A stretch of DNA of 40,418 nucleotides. Origin: Comamonas denitrificans. GTDB taxonomy: Bacteria > Pseudomonadota > Gammaproteobacteria > Burkholderiales > Burkholderiaceae_C. Shown here piece by piece: positions 32,261-39,684 of the stretch; the first letter of the stretch is position 1; each line of letters starts with the position of its first letter. Under the pieces are notes generated by a model. That model made no database searches, had not been told where the DNA came from, and saw only the letters and a list, made by a program, of their open reading frames with translations. The stretch spans positions 1 through 40,418 of the forward strand of contig NZ_JAFNME010000025.1 in assembly GCF_017368815.1 (NCBI RefSeq). Direction: 5' to 3'. Made by a program: the position numbers and the translations under genes.

Positions 32261-32335
32261 AGCTGCTTGCGCTTTAAATACATTGATTTAAACGGATTAA
32301 CACCATTAAAACCAATAATAAAAAGCGCAAACAGC
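32261..32335. repeat. Long-spaced inverted repeat between convergent genes
   Basis: AGCTGCTTGCGCTTT (32261-32275) and AAAGCGCAAACAGCT (inside 32321-32335) match as inverted copies at 14 of 15 positions, 45 nt apart. It lies between the slt and MBL stops and may act as a bidirectional terminator. Fourth member of the AGCTGCT/GCGCTT family. Confidence 0.65.
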
Positions 32336-32343
32336 TTCAAATA

Positions 32344-33276
32344 TCAATCCACATTGCGCACCTGATCGCCCTCCCACACCACCGCCCGGGCCGCCGCCAG
32401 CGCCTGCAAAAGCGCTAGCACCCAGGCCGCAGGGTCTTGATCGGCAAAGTAGCGCTGGCGCATCTGCTGCATCAGCGGCGTGCTGGCGCACCAATCCTGC
32501 ACTTGCTGGCAGCTGGCCTGCTGCCATTCCAGCAATTTGTATTTCAACAACACCTTGGCCGCGTACTGCGCATGGCGCTGGGGGTCGGCCTGAAAGTCGG
32601 CCAAGCGTTTGCGGGCCACGGCCAGCGCCCCCGCCACATCGCTGAACATACCGCCATGACCGGGCAACACCCACTCGGGTTGCAATTGCTCGATCACCTC
32701 CAGCGTGGCCTCCACCTCGGCAAAGGCCTGCTCGCCCTCAAGTTCAGGGAAAACCACACCAAACCCGCGCTCCCACAGCGCATCGGCCGAAATCAACAAG
32801 CGCCGCTGCGGCTCAAACAAAACGACCGAATGCGGATCATGCCCTGGGGCCGCATGCACTTGCCAATCGCGCAAGCCCAGCCGCACGGTAGTACCCGGTT
32901 GCACCACCCCATCAGCACGAAACTGCGGGCAGCGCTGCCCCGTCGGGGTATAGCTCAGGCCCACCGGGTCCCACTCCTGCACCAAGGCCAATTGCCCTGG
33001 TGCAACCCAGGTTTGCACCTGGGGCCAAGCCGCCTGCAGCGCCGCATTGCCACCGCAATGGTCGCTGTGCAAATGGGTGTTCACAATGTGCGCCAGCGTT
33101 TGCCCCTGCAGCGCCTGGCGCACCCCTTGCACGGTGGCCGCCGCCTCGGTGCAGTAACCGGTATCGACCACGGCGGTCCGCCCTTGGTTGAAGACGATGT
33201 TGTTGGCACTGAGCCAACTGCGTTGCACAAAGCGCATTTCTGGCCACAAGGGGCCCACGGTAGAAAAATCAGACAT
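32344..33276 (-). CDS. MBL-fold metallo-hydrolase
   Basis: The protein has 310 residues. The metallo-beta-lactamase fold is shown by THLHSDH (H68, H70, D72, H73), AAPGHDPHSVVLFEP (third metal histidine), LLISADALWERG (bridging aspartate) and WVLPGHGGMF (last histidine), so both metal sites look intact. A helical C-terminal part (about 215-300) resembles glyoxalase-II-like or thioester-hydrolase relatives of Comamonadaceae. The substrate is unknown; a hydrolase acting on a small thioester is an inference. A 14-bp perfect palindrome sits 13 nt before the start, so the gene is likely regulated by a dimeric repressor or activator. Confidence 0.87.
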   Translation of the reverse strand: MSDFSTVGPLWPEMRFVQRSWLSANNIVFNQGRTAVVDTGYCTEAAATVQGVRQALQGQTLAHIVNTHLHSDHCGGNAALQAAWPQVQTWVAPGQLALVQEWDPVGLSYTPTGQRCPQFRADGVVQPGTTVRLGLRDWQVHAAPGHDPHSVVLFEPQRRLLISADALWERGFGVVFPELEGEQAFAEVEATLEVIEQLQPEWVLPGHGGMFSDVAGALAVARKRLADFQADPQRHAQYAAKVLLKYKLLEWQQASCQQVQDWCASTPLMQQMRQRYFADQDPAAWVLALLQALAAARAVVWEGDQVRNVD

Positions 33277-33289
33277 AGTGGCACATTCT

Positions 33290-33303
33290 CGTTTACGTAA
33301 ACG
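33290..33303. promoter_or_regulatory. Operator-like palindrome CGTTTACGTAAACG
   Basis: This is a perfect 14-bp palindrome. On the minus strand TTGACG touches it, giving a -35-like hexamer directly before TTTACGTAAACG. Such GTTTACGTAAAC sites resemble those reported for MerR-family LiuR regulators of branched-chain acid genes in proteobacteria; that link is from memory and tentative. Confidence 0.5.
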
Positions 33304-33428
33304 TCAAGCGAATCAGGTAAATTCCCGAGGGGCCCCCTCCCCATTTGCGCAATAAAACTGCTTTCAAAACCCCAAAAACTTGATAAAAATGCAGCAACCT
33401 GCGCAAAACGCCATTAAAAAAATCTGCC

Positions 33429-33911
33429 ATGACCGACCTACACAATATTGACAAACTCGACCGCGCCATCTTGCGCCGCTTACAAGAAAATGGCCGCCAA
33501 ACCTACGATGTGATTGGCGAGCAAGTGGGCCTGTCGCCCAGCGCCGTGCTGCGCCGCGTCAAGCGCCTGGAGGATGTGGGCATCATTGAGCGCTACGTCG
33601 CCCTCATCGCCCCGGCCAAAGTCGGCCTGGGCCTGACCGCCTACCTCAATGTGCGCCTGGAAAAAGGCGCTGGCATCCACAAGCGCAGCCCGATGGACGC
33701 GTTCCGCGAAAGCGTGCAGGCGTGGCCCGAAGTGGTCGAATGCGCCTCGCTGACGGGCGAGATGGATTACCTGCTGCAAGTGGTCGTCAGTGATATGGCG
33801 CACTACAGCCGCTTCATCATGGACACCTTGTTGCAGCATCCCAGCGTGCAAGACTGCAAAACCAGCTTTGTCCTGGACCGCGTCAAAGGCACCACCTCGG
33901 TACCGCTCTAA
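33429..33911 (+). CDS. Lrp/AsnC-family transcriptional regulator
   Basis: The protein has 160 residues, the classic size. The N-terminal winged HTH is LDRAILRRLQENGRQTYDVI with LSPSAVLRRVKRLEDVGII. The C-terminal RAM/ActD ligand-binding domain includes LTAYLNVRLEKG, VVECASLTGEMDYLLQVVV and HPSVQDCKTSFVLDRVKGTT, the last being the usual family ending. It diverges from the MBL hydrolase gene across 152 bp, so it may respond to an amino acid and control that gene or itself. It is not next to an amino-acid operon, and the target cannot be named. Confidence 0.94.
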   Translation: MTDLHNIDKLDRAILRRLQENGRQTYDVIGEQVGLSPSAVLRRVKRLEDVGIIERYVALIAPAKVGLGLTAYLNVRLEKGAGIHKRSPMDAFRESVQAWPEVVECASLTGEMDYLLQVVVSDMAHYSRFIMDTLLQHPSVQDCKTSFVLDRVKGTTSVPL

Positions 33912-34021
33912 GCCACACCAACACCACACCAACGTATTGGTATTTACCCTAGGACTCATGGGGAAGCCGCACTTATGGTGCAATGCAGGCATTCAAGGGT
34001 TTACCCCTATTTGCTTGTACC

Positions 34022-34639
34022 ATGTTGTCTTCCATCCAGTCCTTTCTGCGCCGCTTCACGGCCCGCCCCTTGCTGCCCAAGGTGGTGCCCATTCGCACCC
34101 TGAAGGCCAAACACCGGCCCTTGGTGCTCCACCACCTGCTGCAGCTTAGTGATGCCGACCGCTTCTTGCGCTTTGGCTACCTCGCCAACGATGCGCAAAT
34201 TACCCGCTACGTCGAAAAACTCGACTTCACCCGCGACGAGGTGTTTGGCGTTTTCAACCGCCGCCTGCAATTGATCGCCATGGCGCATTTGGGCTACGGC
34301 GCTACGCCCCAGGCCGATGCTGAGTTTGGCGTATCGGTACTGAAAAGTGCCCGTGGGCTGGGCCTGGGTGCGCGCCTGTTTGCCCGCGCTGGCATGCACG
34401 CCCGCAACCGCAACGTGAAAACCATGTGCATCCACGCACTCACGCAAAACAGCGCAATGCTAAAGATAGCTATCAACGCTGGTGCCCGCGTGGTTTACTA
34501 CGGAACTGAGGCTGAAGCCTATTTGCAGCTGCCGGCTCCTGCTATGGATACACGCTTGGCGCAGCGTTTAGAGCAACGCTTTGCCGATGCCGATTACTTT
34601 CTGAAAAAGCAATGGCTGCGGGCCAGTGGTGGCCGATAG
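34022..34639 (+). CDS. GNAT-family acetyltransferase
   Basis: The protein has 205 residues from ATG 34022 (MLSSIQSFLRRFTARPLLPK). An upstream in-frame ATG at 33983 exists, but neither has a good ribosome site. GNAT features are HHLLQLSDADRFLRFGYLAN (acceptor side), LQLIAMAHLGYG (strand 4), GVSVLKSARGLGLGARLFAR (a degenerate R-x-x-G-x-G/A acetyl-CoA loop) and NRNVKTMCIHALTQNSAMLK (strand 5 and beta-bulge). It has no neighbours that tell its acceptor and stands between an Lrp regulator and corC. Function unknown. Confidence 0.85.
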   Translation: MLSSIQSFLRRFTARPLLPKVVPIRTLKAKHRPLVLHHLLQLSDADRFLRFGYLANDAQITRYVEKLDFTRDEVFGVFNRRLQLIAMAHLGYGATPQADAEFGVSVLKSARGLGLGARLFARAGMHARNRNVKTMCIHALTQNSAMLKIAINAGARVVYYGTEAEAYLQLPAPAMDTRLAQRLEQRFADADYFLKKQWLRASGGR

Positions 34640-34735
34640 CCCTGCAGCGCAGCCGCCTATCCTGGCGAAAATCGCTGCGCAATCGGCTATTCTTAGCGCC
34701 TTGTTTCACTTGCGCGATAACACGCACTGACCACT

Positions 34736-35614
34736 GTGTCCGATTCCCACCCAGAGCGGGACGATAAACGCTCTTTCTGGCAGAAGTTTCAAGAATTTCT
34801 CCACCCCAGCCCCGATACGCCTGACGCGCTGATCGAAACCCTGGCCGAAGCAGAAGACAAAGCCATCATCAGCCCCGAGGCCCTGGCCATGCTCGAAGGC
34901 GTGATCCGCATGGCCGACCGCACGGCCGGCGACATCATGGTGCCGGCCCCCCGCATGGACGTGCTGGACATTCACGCCCCTTTTGAAGCCCTGCTCGACC
35001 AGGTCATTCGCACCGCGCATTCGCGCTTTCCGGTGTACGAAGGCGCACGCGAAAACATCATTGGCGTGCTCATGGCCAAAGACCTGCTCAAGCTGCAGCG
35101 CTCGCCCACCTTGAAGCTGCGCGCCTTGCTGCGCCCGGTGAACTTCATCCCGGAAACCAAGGGCCTGTACGATTTGCTGCGCGAATTTCGCAGCAACCAC
35201 TACCACCTGTCCATCGTCGTCGATGAGTTTGGCAACATCGCCGGACTGGTCACGATGGAGGATGTGCTGGAGCAAATCGTCGGCGAAATTGAAGACGAAT
35301 TTGACACCCCCGACGAGGAAGGCGACATCTTCGCCCTGGCCGATGGCAGCTACCGCGTCGCTGGCGACCTGGACCTGAGCCGCGCCGTGCAGGCGTTTGA
35401 CCTGCACCTGCCCGCGCACGCCGTGGAAAACTTCGACACCCTGGGCGGCTATGTGGCCCACACCCTGGGCCATGTGCCACGGCGGGGCCAAGTGCTGCAA
35501 TGGGAAGGGCTGGAGCTGCGCGTGCTGCTGACCAAAGGCGGCGCGGTGCGCTGGTTCCAGGTGCGCCGCCCCGAAGCCCTTGCCACAGATACGGCAGAAA
35601 GCACCCCATCTTGA
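34736..35614 (+). CDS. corC: CorC/HlyC-type CBS-domain protein
   Basis: The protein has 292 residues with a GTG start at 34736; no ATG nearby fits. After an N-terminal helical stretch (SFWQKFQEFLHPSPDTPDAL) come two CBS motifs (about 68-127 and 132-190): RTAGDIMVPAPRMDVLDIHA with FPVYEGARENIIGVLMAKDL, and LSIVVDEFGNIAGLVTMEDV with EQIVGEIEDEFD. The C-terminal CorC_HlyC domain (about 205-285) includes FDTLGGYVAHTLGHVPRRGQ. There is no membrane part, as in YbeX/CorC. It is linked to magnesium/cobalt efflux and ribosome integrity in relatives. Its stop overlaps the TTG start of lnt, as in many proteobacteria where corC precedes lnt. Confidence 0.93.
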   Translation: MSDSHPERDDKRSFWQKFQEFLHPSPDTPDALIETLAEAEDKAIISPEALAMLEGVIRMADRTAGDIMVPAPRMDVLDIHAPFEALLDQVIRTAHSRFPVYEGARENIIGVLMAKDLLKLQRSPTLKLRALLRPVNFIPETKGLYDLLREFRSNHYHLSIVVDEFGNIAGLVTMEDVLEQIVGEIEDEFDTPDEEGDIFALADGSYRVAGDLDLSRAVQAFDLHLPAHAVENFDTLGGYVAHTLGHVPRRGQVLQWEGLELRVLLTKGGAVRWFQVRRPEALATDTAESTPS

Positions 35615-37215
35615 GCACCTTGAGCTTGCCGCAGCGCTCTTGGCCGCAGTTGCCCACCGGGCAGCCGTGGCAATGGCGCTTGGCGATGCTGCCCGCGGGC
35701 TGGCTGCACGCGGCCTCGCTGGCCTGGCCGGGCCACGGCGCGGCCCTGTGGTGGCTGCAACTGCTCAGTCTGGCGCTGCTGTGCAAAGCCTTGCTCGCCA
35801 CCCCGCGCCGGCGCGATGGGGCGCTGCTGGGCTGGCTGTTTGGCACCAGCTGGCTGGCGGGCACCTTTTGGTGGCTGTTCACCTCCATGCACACCTACGG
35901 CGGCCTGGCGGCCCCGCTGGCGGCGGCCGGGGTGCTGGCCTTGGCGCTGTTTCTGGCCTTGTACTACGCCGCTGTTTGCGCGCTTTTTAAGCACTTTAAC
36001 TTTACCCACCGTGCGGTAAATGCTCTTGTTTTTGCAGCCTGCTGGCTGCTGGCCGAGTTGGCCCGGGGCGTGCTCTGGACGGGTTTTCCCTGGGGGGCCA
36101 GCGGGTATGCGCACATCTCCGGCCTGCTCTTTCCCCTGGCCCGCTGGGTCGGGGTGTACGGCATTGGTGCCGCTGCGGCGGGCTTGGCCATGCTGCTGGC
36201 CCAAGTGCGCCGCAGCGACCTGCGCGACCCGAAAATCTGGGCCATGTGCGGCTATGGCGCCATGCTGCTGTTTGGCCTACATGCCCAGCGCCAGCTCACA
36301 CTGAACAACTACCGGCACGAGCAACCGCCCCTGTCGGTGGCCCTGCTGCAAGGCAATATCCCCCAGGATGAAAAATTTCAATCCGGCACCGGCATTCCGC
36401 TGGCGCTGCAGTGGTACAGCCGCCAGCTGTACGCCAGCCAGGCCGATCTGACCCTGGCCCCAGAAACCGCCATCCCTTTGCTGCCCCAGCAACTGAGCCC
36501 CGGCTACCTGGACGGCCTGCGCTCCTGGTTCAGCACCTGGGGCGACCACCGGGCCGCCTTGGTCGGCATGCCTTTGGGCAACGCGGCGCAGGGCTACACC
36601 AATTCGGTCATCGGCTGGTCGCCTGCAGAGCCCTCGGCCTACCGCTACGACAAGCACCACCTGGTGCCTTTTGGCGAATTTATCCCGCCGCTGTTCCAGT
36701 GGTTTGTGCGCATGATGGACATTCCGCTGGGGGAGTTTTCCCAAGGGGCCTTGGTGCAACCGTCCCTGCACTGGGCGGGCGAGCGCATTGCCCCCACCAT
36801 CTGCTACGAAGACCTGTTTACCGAAGAGCTGGCCGCCCGCTTTGCCCAAGAAGCACAAGCGCCCACCATCTTTGCCAACCTGAGCAACATCGCCTGGTTT
36901 GGCGACAGCGTGGCCATCGACCAGCATTTGCACATCAGCCAGATGCGGGCCCTGGAGTTTGAGCGCCCGTTCTTGCGGGCCACCAACACCGGGGCCACGG
37001 CCATCATTGACCACCGGGGCAACGTCGTGCAGCAGCTGCCTTCGGCGCAGCGCGCCGTGCTGACCGGGGAAGTCACCGGCCACCAGCAACGCACCCCCTA
37101 CGCCCGCTGGATGGCCGTGACCGGGCTGTGGCCCTTGGCGGCGTGGGCGCTGGTGGTATTGGGCTTGGCCCTGTGGCAGCACAGGCGCGGCAAACTGCGT
37201 TGCGCCACGTCCTGA
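35611..37215 (+). CDS. lnt: Apolipoprotein N-acyltransferase
   Basis: The protein has 534 residues from TTG 35611, which overlaps the corC stop as TTGA; TTG 35620 and ATG 35686 are alternatives. Six or so N-terminal membrane helices are visible (MLPAGWLHAASLAWPGH, then WLLAELARGVLWTGFPWGAS). A periplasmic nitrilase-like domain follows, with the Glu-Lys-Cys triad: LAPETAIP (Glu near 284), YDKHHLVPFGEF (Lys near 348) and TICYEDLF (Cys near 398). A last helix closes the protein. It adds the third acyl chain to lipoproteins at the inner membrane before Lol sorting. The order corC-lnt is conserved; in many relatives glyQ-glyS follows, but here fabA does. Confidence 0.94.
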   Translation: MSTLSLPQRSWPQLPTGQPWQWRLAMLPAGWLHAASLAWPGHGAALWWLQLLSLALLCKALLATPRRRDGALLGWLFGTSWLAGTFWWLFTSMHTYGGLAAPLAAAGVLALALFLALYYAAVCALFKHFNFTHRAVNALVFAACWLLAELARGVLWTGFPWGASGYAHISGLLFPLARWVGVYGIGAAAAGLAMLLAQVRRSDLRDPKIWAMCGYGAMLLFGLHAQRQLTLNNYRHEQPPLSVALLQGNIPQDEKFQSGTGIPLALQWYSRQLYASQADLTLAPETAIPLLPQQLSPGYLDGLRSWFSTWGDHRAALVGMPLGNAAQGYTNSVIGWSPAEPSAYRYDKHHLVPFGEFIPPLFQWFVRMMDIPLGEFSQGALVQPSLHWAGERIAPTICYEDLFTEELAARFAQEAQAPTIFANLSNIAWFGDSVAIDQHLHISQMRALEFERPFLRATNTGATAIIDHRGNVVQQLPSAQRAVLTGEVTGHQQRTPYARWMAVTGLWPLAAWALVVLGLALWQHRRGKLRCATS

Positions 37216-37240
37216 TCGCCGCCAAACCCCTCTCAAACCC

Positions 37241-37289
37241 TTTACACTGCAGCCCATATTTGTAATTAAGTTAGCACGTCCCTGCTAAC
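37241..37289 (+). promoter_or_regulatory. Control region of fabA-fabB with leader hairpin
   Basis: TTTACA (37241-37246) and TAATTA (37263-37268) at 16 nt spacing are a possible promoter. Directly behind, GTTAGCA (37270-37276) and TGCTAAC (37283-37289) form a perfect 7-bp inverted repeat with a 6-nt loop, just before the GGAG site. It could be an operator for a fatty-acid regulator. Confidence 0.4.
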
Positions 37290-37306
37290 GCGGAGTATTG
37301 AACCCC

Positions 37307-37831
37307 ATGGCCGAATCTTTTTCCTATGAACAACTGATTGCCTCCGGAGAAGGCAAACTGTTCAACCCCGACAGTGGCCGTTTGCCCCTGCCGCCCATGT
37401 TGATGTTTGACCGCATCACCCACATCTCTGAAGACGGTGGTGCCCACGGTTTGGGCCGCATCGAGGCCGAACTGGATGTCAAACCCAATCTGTGGTTTTT
37501 TGATTGCCACTTCCAAGGCGACCCGGTCATGCCCGGCTGCCTGGGGCTGGATGCCATGTGGCAGCTCATTGGTTTTTACCTGACCTGGCTGCGCCTGCCA
37601 GGCCGAGGCCGCGCCCTGGGGGCCGGCGAGGTCAAATTCACCGGCGAAGTGGGCCCCGAGGTGAAGTTGGTCAAGTACGAGATCGACATCAAGCGCGTCA
37701 TCAAACGCAAGCTGTGCATGGCCATTGGCGATGCCCGACTGCTGGCCGATGGCAAAGAAATTTATGTGTGCAACGACCTGCGCGTAGGCCTGTTTCTGCG
37801 CGACGGCGAAAAGGCCGGAGGCCAGGCATGA
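37307..37831 (+). CDS. fabA: 3-hydroxydecanoyl-ACP dehydratase/isomerase
   Basis: The protein has 174 residues (E. coli 172). ATG 37307 ([19 protein letters not shown]) is preferred; the in-frame TTG at 37298 is 2 nt from GGAG. Hotdog-fold motifs are [35 protein letters not shown] with catalytic H68 and D82, and [11 protein letters not shown]. It dehydrates 3-hydroxydecanoyl-ACP and isomerises the trans-2 to the cis-3 double bond, the branch point to unsaturated fatty acids. Its TGA overlaps the fabB ATG (ATGA), so the two are translationally coupled. Confidence 0.97.
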   Translation: MAESFSYEQLIASGEGKLFNPDSGRLPLPPMLMFDRITHISEDGGAHGLGRIEAELDVKPNLWFFDCHFQGDPVMPGCLGLDAMWQLIGFYLTWLRLPGRGRALGAGEVKFTGEVGPEVKLVKYEIDIKRVIKRKLCMAIGDARLLADGKEIYVCNDLRVGLFLRDGEKAGGQA

Positions 37832-39051
37832 CCCCACGGCGCGTCGTAATTACCGGTGCGGGCATCGTCTCGTGCATTGGCAATGATTTGGCTACGGTCG
37901 AAGCGGCTTTGCGCAACGGCACCAGCGGCATCCAGGCCGTGCCGGAAATGACCGAAATGGGGCTGCGCAGCCAAGTGGCCGGCGTTCCCACTATTGATAT
38001 CGAAGCACGCATCGACCGCAAACAGTTGCGTTTCATGGGAAATGCTGCCGCATACTCCCAAATTGCGCTGGAAGACGCTATCAAACAAGCAGGCCTCACG
38101 CCAGAGCAAATCTCGCACCCGCGCACCGGTTTGATCATGGGCTCGGGCGGCGGCTCGCCCGCCAACCAAATCGAGGCCGCCGACACCCTGCGCGAAAAAG
38201 GCATCCGCCGCGTCGGCCCCTACCAGGTCACGCGCTGCATGAGCAGCACCGTCTCGGCCTGCCTGGCGACCAATTTCAAGGTCAAGGGCATCAATTACTC
38301 GATCACCTCGGCCTGCTCCACCTCGGCGCACTGCATTGGTGCGGCCGCCCAGCAAATTGCCTGGGGCCAGCAAGACGTGATGTTTGCCGGTGGCGGCGAA
38401 GAACTGTCCTGGGGCATGTCGCTGCTGTTTGACGGCATGGGTGCCATGTCCAGCAAGTACAACGCCACCCCAGAAAAAGCCGCCCGCGCCTACGACGCGA
38501 ACCGTGATGGCTTTGTCATCGCTGGCGGCGGCGGTGCCGTGGTGCTCGAAAGTCTGGAGCACGCCCAGGCACGCGGGGCCACCATCTTGGCCGAAGTGGT
38601 CGGCTTTGGTGCCACCAGCGACGGCGAGGACATGGTGGCTCCGTCCGGCGACGGTGCCATTGCCTGCATGCAGCAAGCCATGCAAGGCCTGGATGCGCCC
38701 ATTGACTACATCAACACCCACGGCACCTCCACCCCCGTGGGCGATATGCAGGAAGTGCGGGCCATGCGCGCCGTGTTTGGCGATGCCGTGCCACCGTTTT
38801 CCAGCACCAAATCACTCACCGGCCACTCGCTGGGCGCCACGGGTGTGCAAGAGGCGATTTACTGCCTGATCATGCTGAACAAGGGGTTTATCGCTGGCTC
38901 GGCCAACGTCGAAACCCCCGATCCGGCCCTGGGCGACATGCCCCTGGTCACGACCACGCGCGATGCCCAGCTGAACCAAGTGCTGTCCAACAGCTTTGGT
39001 TTTGGCGGCACCAACGCCAGCTTGGTGCTGCGCCGCTGGACCGGGGCCTGA
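37828..39051 (+). CDS. fabB: Beta-ketoacyl-ACP synthase I
   Basis: The protein has 407 residues. The Cys-His-His triad sits exactly at the E. coli numbering: C163 ([13 protein letters not shown]), H298 ([13 protein letters not shown]) and H333 ([13 protein letters not shown]). [14 protein letters not shown] and [15 protein letters not shown] are also present. It elongates cis-3-decenoyl-ACP, which FabA makes, so the pair forms the anaerobic route to unsaturated fatty acids. The start [12 protein letters not shown] overlaps the fabA stop by 4 nt. Confidence 0.97.
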   Translation: MTPRRVVITGAGIVSCIGNDLATVEAALRNGTSGIQAVPEMTEMGLRSQVAGVPTIDIEARIDRKQLRFMGNAAAYSQIALEDAIKQAGLTPEQISHPRTGLIMGSGGGSPANQIEAADTLREKGIRRVGPYQVTRCMSSTVSACLATNFKVKGINYSITSACSTSAHCIGAAAQQIAWGQQDVMFAGGGEELSWGMSLLFDGMGAMSSKYNATPEKAARAYDANRDGFVIAGGGGAVVLESLEHAQARGATILAEVVGFGATSDGEDMVAPSGDGAIACMQQAMQGLDAPIDYINTHGTSTPVGDMQEVRAMRAVFGDAVPPFSSTKSLTGHSLGATGVQEAIYCLIMLNKGFIAGSANVETPDPALGDMPLVTTTRDAQLNQVLSNSFGFGGTNASLVLRRWTGA

Positions 39052-39084
39052 ACCCACAATGCCCACATGCCACGGGGGTGCTAA

Positions 39085-39621
39085 ATGAAAGTGGTGGTTT
39101 TTGATTATCTGGGCAGCATCGACCCCGACAGCGTCGGGGCCGTCATGGATGTCAGCACCTGGCAAGCCCAGCCGGGCATCGCCGATGCCATTGCCCACCT
39201 CAACCACCACGGCTGGCACGTGGTGCAGGCCGTGAACCAACCCGGCTTGGGGCGAGGCAGCTTGGAGATTGCGGAGCTCACCGCCGTGCAGCAGCGCCTG
39301 CAGAAAATCCTCAATGCCGCAGGCGGGCGGATCGAAGCCTTCTTTTTCTGCCCCCACGCCCCCGAAGAGCACTGCGACTGCCGCAAGCCCGCCCCTGGCC
39401 TGCTGCTGCAAATTGCCGCCCGCTGCGGGGTCGCCCCCCAAGAGCTGTGGGTGGTTGGCCTGTGCCAAGCGCACATCCAGGCCGGGCTGGCCGTGGGGGC
39501 CAAGGTGGCCTTGGTCATGCCCGATCCCTCTTTGCACATCGACTGCACGCCCTGCGCCCAAAGCCCGTTGCCGCGCTACGCCAACTGGATGGCGCTGGCC
39601 CACGCCCTGGCCCCTGATTGA
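39085..39621 (+). CDS. GmhB-like HAD protein lacking catalytic aspartates
   Basis: The protein has 178 residues, the length of GmhB (heptose-1,7-bisphosphate 7-phosphatase). It keeps the GmhB zinc site CPHAPEEHCDC (C89, H91, C97, C99), the CRKPAPG lysine segment (K101), and WQAQPGIADAIAHLN with NQPGLGRG. However, the DxDG nucleophile motif is FDYLG, so the acid/base aspartate D9 is leucine. Motif IV, normally GDSxxD, is GLCQAH, so the magnesium ligand is lost too. It is therefore probably catalytically dead or has another activity. In many betaproteobacteria gmhB lies between glyS and plsC; here only plsC is adjacent. A true gmhB should exist elsewhere in the genome if heptose is made. Confidence 0.78.
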   Translation: MKVVVFDYLGSIDPDSVGAVMDVSTWQAQPGIADAIAHLNHHGWHVVQAVNQPGLGRGSLEIAELTAVQQRLQKILNAAGGRIEAFFFCPHAPEEHCDCRKPAPGLLLQIAARCGVAPQELWVVGLCQAHIQAGLAVGAKVALVMPDPSLHIDCTPCAQSPLPRYANWMALAHALAPD

Positions 39622-39684
39622 CCCTTGCGGCTGGCAAGACCCATACCCTGCGCTGGCCCATTTCCTTCCGATTTCTGCCCCGCC

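Noticed and set aside
33912-33950. ACCAA-CGTA-TTGGT repeat after the Lrp gene as a terminator
   Set aside because: The stem has only 5 bp and lacks a T-tract, so it is within chance expectation.
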